DNA of 64,000 nucleotides from Verpa conica (Eukaryota; Ascomycota; Pezizomycetes; Pezizales; Morchellaceae): contig JAUFSD010000009.1 in the NCBI GenBank assembly GCA_033030425.1, positions 248,001 through 312,000 of the forward strand, given 5' to 3'. Under the pieces are notes generated by a model. The model was not told the origin of the DNA. It did not search any database and was given only the letters and a program-made list of their open reading frames with translations. Shown one piece after another: positions 1 through 12,808 of the stretch. The position numbers and the translations under genes were made by a program. The first letter of the stretch is position 1. The number at the start of each line of letters is the position of its first letter.

Positions 1-290
1 ATCCTGCAGCTCAAGGATCCAAAGCAGGCCAAAGTTTTACATCTGTACCATACGAGGCAATTGTTAATTGGACATTAAGATTAAGATTAAGCGTTGGAAT
101 CATATCGGGTCATTTTATCCCTGGTTTTTTTGAGACCCCTTAGCTTCAAAAGTTTCGGTAGCTACAGAAGGTCAATGAGATGCTTAGGTGTCAAAAGGCT
201 GGGAGGGGGCCCAGGTACAATTCTTGCTGCTAAAATTTAGATGCACAGGCTATAGGGGCGGGAGATGCAATGATCCCTATCAAAAACTTG

Positions 291-446
291 TACAGCGTAC
301 GGCAAAAAAGATCGAGAAATCAAGGCCTGCTAACAGGGTCTTGTGACCAATCCTACTACTAGAATTTTTGCCAGAGGCCTAAGCAGCGAGTAGGGACACT
401 GATTCTCGTACCTCGCGTTTCTCGATCTTTTTTACCGTTCTCTGTA
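291..446. mobile_element. Small MITE-like element with TA target duplication
   Basis: Two inverted arms of about 28 bp, at 293-320 and 417-444, match at roughly 24 of 28 positions and share a central AAAAAAGATCGAGAAA. The element of about 152 bp is flanked on both sides by TA, the target used by Tc1/mariner-type transposases. No coding capacity is seen. It looks like a non-autonomous miniature inverted-repeat element. Its termini differ from those of the pogo element at 51.7 kb and of the second MITE at 57.7 kb, so it probably depends on another transposase family. Confidence 0.6.
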
Positions 447-829
447 AGTCTTGGGGTTCCTTTCTGTTGGCCACAGGCCTGAGTGAATCAGGTCCATCTT
501 ATGAACCAGGTAATAAGCTCTGCCAAGACGGCCAATGCTAGATCTGGCTCACCGAGTCTTAGACATAGGGACGATACAGAATAGAGATTCTATAGAATAG
601 TATAGTATTAAAATACTGTCACAAACAATGGGATCATAAGACAAAGATGCGTATAATTATGATGATTTTTTTGGTTGCGACCTACAAGTGACGTTAGCTC
701 GTGACGCGGCTCTAAGCCCCACTAGACCTCCCCTTAAGCTAAAGTTTACCCCGCCAAAAACATCAACACCAACGACAAGCAACGTCACAACACCGATAAT
801 TACAATAAAATATCTACAAACAAGTCAAA
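447..829. other. Intergenic, presumed promoter of the PLP2-type gene
   Basis: No gene or repeat is seen. An AT-rich stretch at 590-660 and a C/A-rich leader just before the ATG at 830 are compatible with a fungal promoter and 5' UTR. Confidence 0.4.
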
Positions 830-1865
830 ATGGATATGAATATGCCAGTAAACGTTCCTATAGATGATCCAAACGCAGATACAGAATGGTAGGGCCCCCT
901 CTTCCTCCAGAAATGCTCTAGTTCGTATTAACCTTCTACCACGTAGGAACGACATCCTCCGGAAACATGGTGTCATTCCCGAAAAACCCCCTTCACCAAC
1001 TCCTATGATCGAGGAAGCCATCCTTGAAGGACGAAGGCTAGCCCATGAGAATAGACTCGAAGGGAAAGACTTGGACGAGTTAGATGAGCTTGAGGATGAA
1101 GAAGACGAGGAATTTCTAGCAATCTATAGGTATTATAACCCCTAAAAGAATTATTGAGTCAAATAAAATATACTAATACTCTCACCCGTATAGACAGAAA
1201 CGACTAGCTGAGCTCTCGACAATCTCGCAGAAATCCGTCCATGGTCGTGTTTACCCCCTGCAAAAGCCGGACTATGCCCGAGATGTCACAGCAGCTTCAA
1301 AAGATTCTACAGTTCTCGTATTTTTATCCTCCGGAAACTCGGCAAATACTGAATCAAGGTTACTGGCTGAGCTATGGCGACGAGCTGCGGAGAAGTATGG
1401 AGATGTCAAGTTTTGCCAGATCAGGGGGGACATGTGCATTGAAGGCTATCCTGAGAGAAATTGCCCGACTATTCTAGTTTATAAAAATGAGGATATAGTT
1501 AAGCAGATTGTGACACTTGCTGAGTTGGGAGGCACAGGCACGAGACTTGAAGGTTTGTTCTTTCCCTCTTGTGGATACCACTCTTGATAACGAACCCCCC
1601 TCCTCTCCCTTTTTTTAATACCTTATTCCTTTATCTATGCATTTCCTAGCCTATTATTATGAATAATGAATAATACGGTGCTAATTATAAAGTAGATATT
1701 GAAAGGCTACTAGTTTCCGTTGAGGCTATTAAACAAAATGACCAGCGTCTGCGGCGAAAAGGTGATGATGACGATGACGACAACAATACCCGTACGACGC
1801 GGATAAAGTCTAGTAGTCGAAATGCCCGAGTCGATGATGCCGATGACGATGACGATTGGGATTAA
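830..1865 (+). CDS. PLP2: Phosducin-like protein, PLP2 type (CCT chaperonin cofactor)
   Basis: Predicted 256-aa protein from four exons: 830-888, 947-1129, 1194-1552 and 1696-1865. All three introns (58, 64 and 143 bp) have GT..AG ends and keep the frame. Exon 1 ends in the signature DPNADTEW, which continues as NDILRKHGVIPEKPPSPTP across the first junction; this is the hallmark of the Plp2/PDCL3 family. An acidic helix follows, then a thioredoxin-like domain (STVLVFLSSG, CPTILVYKNEDIV). The very acidic tail ends in DDDDDWD. In yeast, Plp2 is essential and helps the CCT/TRiC chaperonin fold actin and tubulin in the cytosol. Length fits the family (about 230-290 aa). The start is the first ATG before the signature; two more ATGs follow within five codons and cannot be excluded. 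Confidence 0.9.
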
Positions 1866-4379
1866 TATTTATAGCTACTCTAAGTAGCTGTCATCATATA
1901 CACTTTGTGTTTCTTTCCTAATTTTTTCTTTTTCTTTTTCTGATTAGACGTGGGATTACACGTAACATACCAAGACTAGTGACTTAATTTGAGAACCTGG
2001 AAAAATCCAACTCATCGAATTATTCTTTCACCAATCATATTTAACGATTATGTTTCACTTTGTTTGGAAGACCTAGCTGAGAAGCCGTACTTATAGAAAC
2101 CTTACTGCATGATCCCGCAGGGGTATAACCTTGCGTTTAAGTTTAGCGATTCATGACAATGTCTACTCCTACATAAAAAGGAGAAAAATATATATATAAC
2201 CTAATAATTATGACAATCTGTCATGGACCTGCGCTTTATTTACTCCTCGATATAGAGTATACATGAATGATGGCTTGCGTTAAACTATCAAAGGCTAGAC
2301 AGCCGTTTAGTCTACCGTGGCCACTTCCCATATATACAAAAAATCAAATGCTTCTCACGTGGAAACCCACAACTTACGTTACGGCTACTGATTGTTCTGA
2401 ATATAGGTATACATATATTTTAACGATGGTCTATGATTAATTTATCCTAGGCGCTACTACTATAATGGAAGATACTTCCCCGATAGCTTCGGTACCGCAA
2501 GGCGTGGATAGTTGCCCAGGGTGTCCACGGAGGATGGCCCGTTTACTCTACTTTACCTACCATTGGTTCTATTAACCCTTCCCGGACTTCACCCTGGAAA
2601 GTTCGGTATGGTACTCTACTTTTCCCTGACCCGAGTATTTGACCGGGACCCTTGGGCCCATGGAGCCAAATCGAGAAGCGCAAAAAAAAAAAACCGGTTA
2701 ACACGATTAGACCGGATATTTCTTAAAAGTGGCGTCTCGAATAAGGGCAAGACCTACTGAATTTGGTTGTTCTTGCGCTCCACGATCAGTATTTTTGCAC
2801 CGCCGCTCTGAGGTTAATACCCCGGGTGTGTTGGCCTGCGGGGATTATCATATTAATGAAGTGACACCAGAAAAAAAAAGAGCCAAAGAGTCAAAGTAGC
2901 CAAGATGGGACTACGTTTCATGGAGTGGTGTAGGTGTAGGTGTAGGTACGTCTGTACAGCTCTCACTAAGGCGATATCAGATCATTCTTTCCAACCTGGG
3001 TAGTTTTGTAGAGAAACTTTCTCTTCAAAAAGGGTTTTTTTAAGGCGCAATTTGAGTATTGGCAAGAACTCCCGATCCATTCCTTCGGTTGAACCACTGA
3101 CAACTCCTGAAACAAGGTTCGCCAATAATCACGCATTTGAATTTTAGAGGCACCAAAGGTAAAGAACCGAAAACTTGGGAAACCCTGTGCCGTAGGCAAG
3201 CGAAAACAACAAGTTTTTTTCTTCTTGAGTCCGAGGAGCAGGATATCAACCAAGGAAGCAAGCAAGCAAGCTGCGCCCACCAACGGGTCAACATGATATC
3301 CGATTCATACGGCGCCTATTTTCTGCTGACTTCACATCGTTATAGGTCGTATTTCTCTATGTTTCTGGTGGGCGTTAGGGTCTCACCAGGCATACTGCCT
3401 GCATGTCTATCCTATGCTACATAGCATGGTGATAGTGCAACCCCATCTTCCTCGCCGTTCCCGTGTGCACATACCGCAGCCCCAAATTCGTGTGCCTGCA
3501 GGGCTCACATGCTCGGAAGGATTTAAGCCAATAGGCATAAGTTTCGCGGCTCTTCCGCCGTAATGCTTGTCTCGATGGATGCGGAAACACGTGTGGGGAA
3601 CGCCAAGACAAAAGTGAAACTGGGTAGACGGAAGGAACAGACGGAAAGATAAACTCTAGCTTGATATCAAAATAATAATCTGATAGCAGAACCGTACCCA
3701 GAAAGAATTGCATATAAGCGGTGAGTGTGAAAACGGCATATATATTTTACCCTGAGATATTGAGAGGGGAAAAAATATATACCAATGGATACAAGAAGTT
3801 AAAAATAGCTAGAGAATAAGAGAAAAAAAGTATAAACACAATTGTGGGACTTATGATACTAAATATTGAGACTTCCAAAGGACTAACTCCAAAAACGAAA
3901 CCGGGGGGGGGGACTTTCTATCTTTTAAACAGGAGCTTCAAAAAAAAAGCCCTTGCTCGTTCACCGTTGTGTCTCGGTTCGGGTTGCCTTCCGAGAAAAA
4001 ACAACTGATCGATCGAAAGAACAGTGAACCATCTCCCCTAGACAAAGAAAATAATAATGGACAATGTAATGACGAAGATCGAGCACAGAGGAAGAGGAAA
4101 AGAAAGAAAAAGAAAAGAAAAAAGTAAAAACCCCATAAAAACTCCACAAACAACGCGGGGAACAGCTAAATAACGGAAGAACGGATCGAGTAGCCCAGTC
4201 CAACGGGGCGCAGCGGCGGATACATTAGCCGCTGGGCAACAGTAGGACCCTCGGAGGTCCATTTTGCTAATGCGGGGTCACGGACAAGGTCCGCGCGTCC
4301 AGCCTTCTAATAGACTCACAAGGGTACCATTTTTTTATATTTATTTTGGGTTTTTTTTTTTTATAATTTTAGAAGAAAT
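1866..4379. other. Intergenic, 2.5 kb, no supported gene
   Basis: Only short open frames with no splice logic and no recognisable motif. It contains a GTGTAG hexamer repeated three times at 2929-2947, a run of ten G at 3903-3912, and purine-rich low complexity at 4080-4130 that keeps several antisense frames open. The last part holds the 3' region of the bZIP gene. Confidence 0.6.
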
Positions 4380-5432
4380 TTAGTAGAGTAATCCCGGGGA
4401 TTCGACTAAAAGTTCGTCACGCCCGCTTCCTGACGAGGCTTGAATAGCCTCCAGGATGACATTCTCCTCGAAAACGGGACCTTGGCCATCGCATCGTGCT
4501 AACCCCTTAAGTCTATCGGAGATATCCCCGATATCGACTAGACCCTGCTCATACAGAGGGTGACATACGATGAGGTCCCAAGCAGCACCAGCACCCAAAA
4601 GTCGTTCGCCCGTTTTAGGACTCGTTGATATCCGGTGCATTGGTCCCCGGTTAGGGTGCTCACCGAATATCGGGGAAGTGAATGCAGGAGGTGGATTTAC
4701 CGACGTATGATCTGTCGGTTTGAAGCTCATTGCTGCAACGTCTCTTAATTCTGGGGGAGATTGTCCACGCATGTTGCTCTCATGTAGTAGGCGGTTCTCG
4801 AGCTTTGTTTTTTGAAGTTCTTGCTTTAAGATATCGTTTTGCGCGGCCGTCTCCGAGGCATGTTGCTCGAGTGTCTTGAGTCTGAGCTCAAGCTCCTTGA
4901 CATGACGTTCCTTACGTTCGCGGAATGCTCGTTGACTGTGATAAACGTTAATATTTGGCCCTAAAAATATCCCAATACCGAATTCTGTACTGGTGAATTC
5001 TGGTTGGAGCTCTTACGCTGCACGATTCTGTTCTTTTCTTCTCTGTCTAGACGTTAGGATACCATCATCTGTAAAATAAAGACCATCATCTGTATAATGG
5101 CTTACCCTCTGTCCCGGTGTCAATTCCTTCTCCTCACTACTGCTCCTTGCTCTCTGCTGGATATCATGTTCAACTGGTGTATGGCCTCTTATTGAAGCTG
5201 GTAAATTTTGGTGGTGGGCTGGTGGGGCATCATAGCTGAAGTCGAACTGAGAGTAGGTAGGGAAGGCTTGCTGTTGGGGGGGAATTTAGATTAGCATTTA
5301 TATCTGTTAATCAAAAGAATGGGCTATCCTTACAAGAGGAGAAAAATCCTCGGTTTGGTGAGTTGGAGTTGGTGTAGGGGGGTAGATTGTCGGAGGTTGA
5401 TTGTAGTAAGGTTGTTGCGAGAAGGAGGCCAT
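4380..5432 (-). CDS. bZIP transcription factor, Yap/Pap1 (AP-1-like) type
   Basis: Predicted 281-aa nuclear factor from four exons on the minus strand: 5432-5334, 5270-5106, 5042-5017 and 4935-4380. Introns are 63, 63 and 81 bp. The tiny third exon (26 nt) carries the start of the basic region, which reads RRKEQNRAAQRAFRERK (residues about 89-105) once joined. The QNRAAQRAFR core marks the Yap/Pap1 subfamily. A leucine zipper follows to about residue 150. The C-terminal block (GAAWDLIVCHPLYEQGLVD, then RLKGLARCDGQGPVFEE) is a conserved domain of fungal AP-1-like factors, including the Yap3/RsmA group as I recall it. The N-terminus is rich in Pro, Gln and Tyr. Members control oxidative-stress genes or secondary metabolism; which applies here cannot be told. 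Confidence 0.85.
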
Positions 5433-8400
5433 TTCAAAAAATTACGCGTACTATGTCGTTAGAGGATCAAAGTATGGTAGAAGATCACTAGTTGCTTGCG
5501 GCTCTTTAAAGATGGAAATGAGAGGCCTTTATCTATGCCCGCGGTAAAGTCCGTTGATCTTAAGTAGGCGCGAAACCGTGGCGCGTGAGTAGTCGACTAG
5601 ATTAAAAGATCCCGGCGTTTGAAGTAAGCCGTGGTATGGAGATATGTAGGTGTAGGGCTGGGACTACGGAGAAATGGTATGCAAAATGGCTGAGCTGAAG
5701 AACCGTCAGACGTTGTCAGGTGGCGAGTAGATGGCTGCCGAGATAATGAAGTTACGATAAAGTAGGGTACAGAGGGATGCTTTCCGTGAGGCGGAGTCAA
5801 CGTTGCGCGCGCGATCCTTCTTTATGGGCTGGATCTGGGGAGCAGGGTTGGTTCCTGGCGTTCCTGGAGGACTGTGGATTTTATGCTGAAGAGGATAAGC
5901 GATGTGTCAGATAACTCGACCTAAGCCTGGGAGAGATATGTGTGAAGCGGGATATGGGGAGGGGGGTGGACTTGGGCAAAGGGGGGAGGTTGCAGTCAGG
6001 CAATAATAGTTATTGGGGAGGAAAGTGGAAGAATGAAGGGGAGCTTGAATGAAGCCTTAAGGGTATCGTGTATACAGTCTGAATGGCCCGTACCTAGCGG
6101 ATTTGCGCCCCCGCTTTCGCTGCTAGGAGGTCGATCGGTTCTGGAATTGATCTGATTGGACGAGATCAACGAAGGATCCCCTACCTAGCCAAAAGTGATG
6201 CGGATCGTCCCAACGAGGATAGAGCCCTTATGCGATGCCTCCTATGCAAAGTGCTTCTTGACTTGTGCTTGTATGTAAATATGTTGGCGTTTGGCCGGTA
6301 CCAATCTCGAAACTGCTGGGTTTGGGGCTGAGCTCCCCAGGACGGGTCAACAGTTCAAACGGCAGAGAGGAGTTGGGACTGGTGGGGGCAGAAATTTAGA
6401 GTTGGACAAGAAACACCCAAACACTTGGTCGTTGGCTCCCGCATGAGCATGCATCCTTGGCCGTATCTTGGCTTATTTTGGATACTTTTGTATCCTGCAG
6501 CAGTTATGATTGAAATCTGGCTTAATTAGTCTTGCAGCCGGAGTTCTATCTGGGAAACCGTGAAGAGCTGTTCTTTGAGTATAATTGGGTTATTCCTAGG
6601 ACCTGGGCCAAACCCGGGACTAGCGGTACATGTAGTAATGGTGTATGTAGCAGATATCCTGGTTTTTGGCTACTACTACTACATGTAGTTCTGCTAAATT
6701 GGTATTAATTATTAGCTGCATGGGGATATGCTTTCCTGAGGGACGTTTTCTTGAAAAAAGCAACCACACCCTGCGGAACCCTGCGGCTCAAGTTGCATGT
6801 TGATAGTCTAAATAACTTACGGATATTGCATCTCCTTTAGACTGCCAAGTTGCTTTTGCCTGTTATACCTTGAGGCCCCCTCAGTTGCCCGGTTAAGCAG
6901 AAGGTATTGAGGTGTGGTTATCCTCTACTAAAAGCTTGTCACGTTATCAATAAAGTAGGGTCAATGCCCGCTCCTCCTATCAGGTTTGTATGTGGAACTA
7001 CTATAGGTAGGACGAAAACTGGCATGCGGCGCGTCGCGTAAATAAAGCTCTTTGCAGAAAAAAAGAGTCGATGTCGTGGATAACCGAGGCCGCAAGGTTC
7101 ATGATTCCTTGTCCTTGAGGGAGGCTGTACACAGTACTCTACTGAGGGAGATACCGTATGTAGGATAGCAAGTCCTCGAAATAACTTTAAATTACCCACC
7201 TGCACGATGAGTTAAGCGGACATATGCAGAAATGCCACATTTCGTAAGCACCCTGCTCCACGCAGCGAGCTGCACGGAAGGTCAGGCCCCCTTCCTTTTC
7301 TCTTCTTTGCTTCCATTAAAACGTCACTACCGACTTGGATATTCGGAAGAGTATGGCCACCGGGTAAAATAATAAGTCGTGCCAACTGGTACTGACAAAA
7401 AAGGGTGCATTTGCATATATGGTCGCCGTTTTTGGCGGAAAGTCGTCACGCTAGCCCAGCGTCCATGTCGTTTTGCTTTTTCCCCTATGGTTCGATTTGA
7501 GATCATTGATATCTGTTGTTTGTACCGTCATCCTCTATCACCGATTAAGAAAAAGATTCCTTCTAGTATCTCCCCCCGAGCACTCGATATAGTATTAAAC
7601 ATCGATTTCCAATTGGGACTAGACAAATCATGGGGTTGTGCTTCGGGCGTTGTGTCTTACCCCCATCCGAAAAGTAGCCTTCACTTCTAGAAACCACCGA
7701 CGTCTATATTTTTAGGAAATATCCGAATGCACATGTGCATACACTAGCTGCGTTTATGTAACCATGATTTGTTAGAAAGAATGTACTTAATAAGCACCTT
7801 TACTTTATCTTACCAAAAGTATGCGGCTATATCGGGATTTGTTTGTCTTGCTGCAGATATCGTGTCTCCAAGTATCTTCCTGTGATCATTGTTTAATCAG
7901 CTATACAGCGGCTATAGCGCAGTCAGTAAGCTCAAGAGTACTTGAGATGCCAACCCTGTAATAACGTGTGTGTCGGATACCGGCACGGTCAAGAGATGTC
8001 AGCTCTGTGCGGCCCTATAAATTTGGGACCCTAACCCTTATTTACTTGTACCAGATGGCATGACCATAACCAGTCGTCCTATGTATCGCTAAAATTAAGT
8101 TTCTCTGCCATATCGTAATGTGCAAATCTTACCATCACTGTAGACCTATAGTCAGTCGTAGATGTATCTAACTGAGTGTGTTTCCTAGTATGGGTATCCC
8201 TTGTCAGTAAGGTCAGCGATTTGATTCAGTGTACATACCAGCTACACACCGTGACACACATCTAGCAACATAACTACCGGCAGTTGAACAGTCAGTTAGC
8301 CGCTGAGTATGTGCACACACCCTCGTAGGATATGATCATTACGGCTGGAAGTATCGGTAGATTGGGTCCTATCAGGGGCTCGTGGTTTTCCGTCAGCTCG

Positions 8401-11400
8401 GAACGGCCCGACGGTGTGTATTTCGATTTCCGATAGATCACGGGGGCTACCGCTTGAGTCAACAACAGCAGCCATGACTAGTTATTCCAGTGGGATAAAC
8501 TTCTATGTCGAATTCCACCGAGTAAAGAAGTTTGTACCTCCCGGTGAGGCCGGGCTAATGGGTTGGGGCGTAGCCCCCATATACAGATGTGCTTAAGGTT
8601 TCGATGCGTACGTGAGCATAGGGCTGAGTGAAGGTACCGACATTTACTCCTCACTCGCTATAAAAAATAAGTAGCGCAGGTGAATTAACCAGGGCTATTT
8701 TCCTCGGGGCCTTTTTTGTGATGTGGTAGCGTAACTTAAAACTAGGAAATTGTTGGTGATTGGTAACTAGATGGCCTAGTAGGAAATCCTATAGAAGTCT
8801 CTTAAGATATCTGTAAGCTTGTCCGCCCACACCTATTACAATTGAGTTTCTGGATAATATTCCCTGTTTCCTGGGAGTTAGTGGATCGGGCACAGTAGTA
8901 AAACAGCACCCCGATTATTTTACTAACAAGCCATAATTCTATAAAAAAAAACTCCGTTTTGTTAACTCAAAAATCCCCCAAGGCTTTCTCGTTATCATCT
9001 ATGTGTAGAATTACGGACTAGGACGAAAAAAGACTAAGCAATCGGTTTTTGACGAGAGGACTGACCAGATTAGGAAAAATTTGCTGCATGTATGATTTTC
9101 TTTTTACCCTAAGAACCAACCGGCCAAACTGACAGTACAGACTGAAGGGTTCTAGAAACCTGAAACACTGCGGATTCTAGTGTCACACAATCCCGCTGAC
9201 ATGTAAGTCCAAGGCGGTATGCATGCCCAGAAATAAGCTTCACCCACACTGCCCCCCTATATATTTCGTAAACAAGTTAGTGCAACTCGGAACCCCCCCC
9301 CCTGGCCAGACACTCGGTCAGAAAGGTTTATGTGTAAACGGGGATTATAGAAACCTTTAAAGGAGGCCTGAAACTGTTTCGGATTAAGATAAGATTGATT
9401 ATCCCATGGTCTTTCTCTTATGGCTGTGTGATTTTCCCATCTCAGTTACCCCAGGAAAGCCTCCTTGTTTGATTCTATATTTTGGGGGTGTCGTAATTAA
9501 TCCCCCCCCCCCCCCCTCCGCCGCCAAAAAGCTTCACCGTAGATCTTGTCGGGCCATTCATGGTTAATTTTTCCATCTGCTTCTGCCAACGTACCCCACA
9601 TATAGTCCAAAAAATTCGTCCGATCAAGAGTGGCACCGGCTACACCGCCTATATCTTAGCGGAAATTCTCGTGCTGATGCTAGTTTTTCCGGTGGGGCTT
9701 CTTATTGCGAGAGATAATTGGTATAGTGAATTTAGAATTTCGTATCGTGAAGCCAGCTCTGGTGCTTGTAAGATAGAACCTGCGGGTATACTGAAAGGGT
9801 GGGCTGGACTGCCCACTGTCGACTCCCGTTGAAGAACAAAGCCCATCTAACTGTTTTGTCGAAATAGTGCTGAAATTGTGCCAGATATTCGATTTCCACC
9901 TCCAACATAGGAGTAATTCCCAATACCTATCCATACGTACTTTTATACGATGGCTCTTACCCACAATAGATATATGAAGGGAGAAGGGGTGCTTACTTAT
10001 CAAAGGTACCCAGCGCAGAGAAAGTGGAGTAATCCAACTCCACGATTTAATGACCCGAGGCGCCGGGCTAACAAATAGCTGCCATAAGCATCTCTCTTAA
10101 ATGTGTCAGCGATTAGCAAATGATGAAGTTATCTCCCGGAGCCAATGAACGCATAGTAAGCAGGATGTCTGAGCTGCAAGAGCGCCTGTGCTATCCTGGT
10201 CTTGGAGAGAATCACGCTAAGATCCTTGCATGTGTATAACTTATTCTACTGTCTAGATTTTTGTTACATGTAGCCAAGAAACTTTCTCTTGGAGATGTTA
10301 TGAATATAAGCCAAGTAGTCAGTCTAAGAGATACTACCTATATATTTCTCGTGTCAAAATTCTAGCTTAATTTCTGCGTAAGTATACTACTAGGGCATTA
10401 GTAAAAATTAAAAAAAATAATTCATATAGATACATAGAGCTAAGCATTGTGTACATGCGGAATAAAGTCTATAGGCACCAAGATCTCTAGGAAATTTCCG
10501 ATATACTTGCTATCCGAGAGTTTAGCCTTTATATAAAGGCACGGGAGGCGTCAATTCGGATATAGTCTGTATTCTACATATGTATGCATGATGTTTTGCA
10601 ATTGCTTTGTAATGCACATTGGAGGCGTGGCGCAACCGCGGAGAAAGAATTGAGCTTAAACTTGTCTAAGACTCCAAATTAACCGCTAAATCCACAGTAA
10701 CTTAGAGTCTCAGGTATAAATTATGGGGATATGGTACCTTGAGTGATGTGTGCCATGTCCATGCGTGCTGTACGTAGAACACAGTAGTAGCTAAGCAGGC
10801 CGGGTAACATAAGCCAGTCCTCATGGCACGTCACTCGACGTCATTATATGCGAACCCTTTAGAATTCAACTTAAACTGATACCAGCGACCGAATGTTTTC
10901 CCTCCATCAGTATGGATCCCTTATATAGGTACACAAATTGAGTTAAGTCTATCTCTATTACTAGGATAGAAACAGCATTGGGATATAATGAGGAGCACAT
11001 TGTGTGGATAGCGACTTCAGTACCCCATTTTAACATTAGCTTTATCTGTAAATGTAGAATGTAAGGGACTAACCCTTTTCGTAGATATATAGTCTTTGCT
11101 TACCGGCTTAATTCTTTATAGTGATATATTTGCTAATATTGCTCCCCGAAATACCTAGCGGGGAAACTATTTGAATGCTGTAGAAAGTAGAGATGGCGGG
11201 GCACACGGATAAAAAGTAGAGTGATTGTAGGTTTATAGTTAAGAACGCTGGGACGACAGAGAGGCCAATACCCATAGTACTAAAGCAACGTATAGCTCTT
11301 GGATATGCACCATCATCACTACATTAAGATAAAAGAATAAAAAAGGTCCAACTATGCTTATAAGATTCCCAGTATGATTTTATATCAAGGTATATAAACA

Positions 11401-11791
11401 TATTGCTTAATATAAAATCTACATTGTGTATAAAAAAAGCATATTTCTCAGCAACAGCTATTTTATAATTTTCTAGGCCCCCATAAAAGTTTGACCTACC
11501 CCACAAATACCTCGACCATAATATAATTACAAAATTCCAATATAAACCTTTGGAGTATTTATTTATATGATAAGACTCTACTATAAAAGTTTCCATAAGG
11601 TTTATGGATTTTTAGCAAGATTCCGGCTAGTAGTGATAATTTAAACTTGCATAGTGCCATTAAACTAGCTAGCTAAATGACAGCTAATCGCAACCACACC
11701 TGACCCCTTCAAAAACCTCTTCCTTTCCACCATCACTTATTCATCCATCAGTGACATCCATCAGTCCTCATTCCAAAAACACTCCCCCACA
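5433..11791. other. Gene desert, 6.4 kb
   Basis: No supported gene. The first few hundred bases are the presumed promoter of the bZIP gene. The rest has scattered stops in all frames. There is a run of ten C at 9293-9302 and of 15 C at 9502-9516. A short open stretch at 9533-9565 reads FTVDLVGPFMV, faintly like a retroelement integrase, but without support on either side. Confidence 0.5.
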
Positions 11792-12292
11792 ATGCCCAAA
11801 GCACATAAACGTATGGACTTCTCCCATAGACCTTTTTTTTTAACTTTTACAAGCGTTAACATTTCTACGGCAGCCATAGCGAGTCTTTTCAGCAGTAGAT
11901 CCCGCAGTTCCTCTGCCCCGGCTCCCTACAACTCCTACTACCGTCAAAAATGCAAAGATATAAAGAAGAGAATTGCCGAAATCGAAAAATCTAATCAGGC
12001 AACTGAAATAAGCCTTGAAAGGAAGAGGCGTGGACTTCAGCGGATGAGAATAGAAAGGGCACTGATGATGGAACAAATCGCTAAGCATGACTCTGAACTT
12101 AAGAGATTTGAGGGTGGCACAAGTCATAGCCAGGGAAATCAGCATTCTGAGGATAGCTCTGAGTCTAGGTCGAAGGATAAACAGTCTGAAAGCTCTCTAA
12201 ACTCTGGATCTGATAGTAGTGATTCTATGAATACCTTGAGCCCACCTACTACTGTGGGGGAGGAAGATGTCTTGGGTTGCTGCTCTGGGTAA
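11792..12292 (+). CDS. Small basic coiled-coil protein, possibly INO80F-like
   Basis: One ORF is open throughout (166 codons), but a 63-bp intron at 11811-11873 is likely: GTATGG donor, GTTAAC branch region and CAG acceptor, preserving frame. That gives 145 aa. After a Ser/Arg-rich lead comes a charged coiled coil of about 50 residues with regular Lys/Arg/Leu spacing (YYRQKCKDIKKRIAEIEKSN, then RIERALMMEQIAKH). A Ser/Asp/Gln-rich disordered tail follows. This helix resembles what I recall of the INO80 subunit F (TFPT-type) region in fungal chromatin proteins; that is weak family memory, not proof. It may be an unrelated coiled-coil protein. Confidence 0.65.
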   Translation: MPKAHKRMDFSHRPFFLTFTSVNISTAAIASLFSSRSRSSSAPAPYNSYYRQKCKDIKKRIAEIEKSNQATEISLERKRRGLQRMRIERALMMEQIAKHDSELKRFEGGTSHSQGNQHSEDSSESRSKDKQSESSLNSGSDSSDSMNTLSPPTTVGEEDVLGCCSG

Positions 12293-12808
12293 AGGGATTC
12301 CTATTGGAGTATGATATTGTTCTCGGGCTATATTCCTTATTGCTTTTCCTGTTTTCTTTGGCTAGTGCTTTTATTACCCTTTGTAGTCTGCTATGGTCTT
12401 CTGACACAATATCTTTTCTAATCCTCTATTTATAAAATAAATAGTTGGTTATTCGAAACTCTTAGCATATAAAGTATGCTAGATTAAAATACCATTCTGC
12501 CTCTATCTCAAGTTATCCTATTAGAAAATACAAGAGCATAAGTCACGAACAGAAGGCAAAGGGCAGAATTTAAGGAACCGCCACTCCACAGTTCAAATCT
12601 CAAATCTTTCACCATTCTCTAAGAGAATAGGAATGGGCAATTTATTTACCACCCAGCTAGTGCTAAACACATTGGCTCCTAATAGAATTAATTCCAACCT
12701 CTTCTCTACCTAGAGTTACTATCATCAAGTCTGATAAGTACAAAAGCACTTTAGCGGAAGAGAGACAGAAACTGTCCTGATCGAACCAGGACCACAAAAA
12801 GAATTAAA
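12293..12808. other. Intergenic between convergent genes
   Basis: Contains the 3' ends of two convergent genes. AT-rich, with no further gene or repeat seen. Confidence 0.5.

Noticed and set aside
8029..8040. CCCTAACCCT telomere-like string (also near 35305 and 44480)
   Set aside because: A single incomplete repeat each time, not an array; expected by chance.
9533..9565. VDLVGPF string resembling a retroelement integrase
   Set aside because: Too short; flanking residues do not follow the integrase pattern and no reverse transcriptase, LTR or further match is seen.
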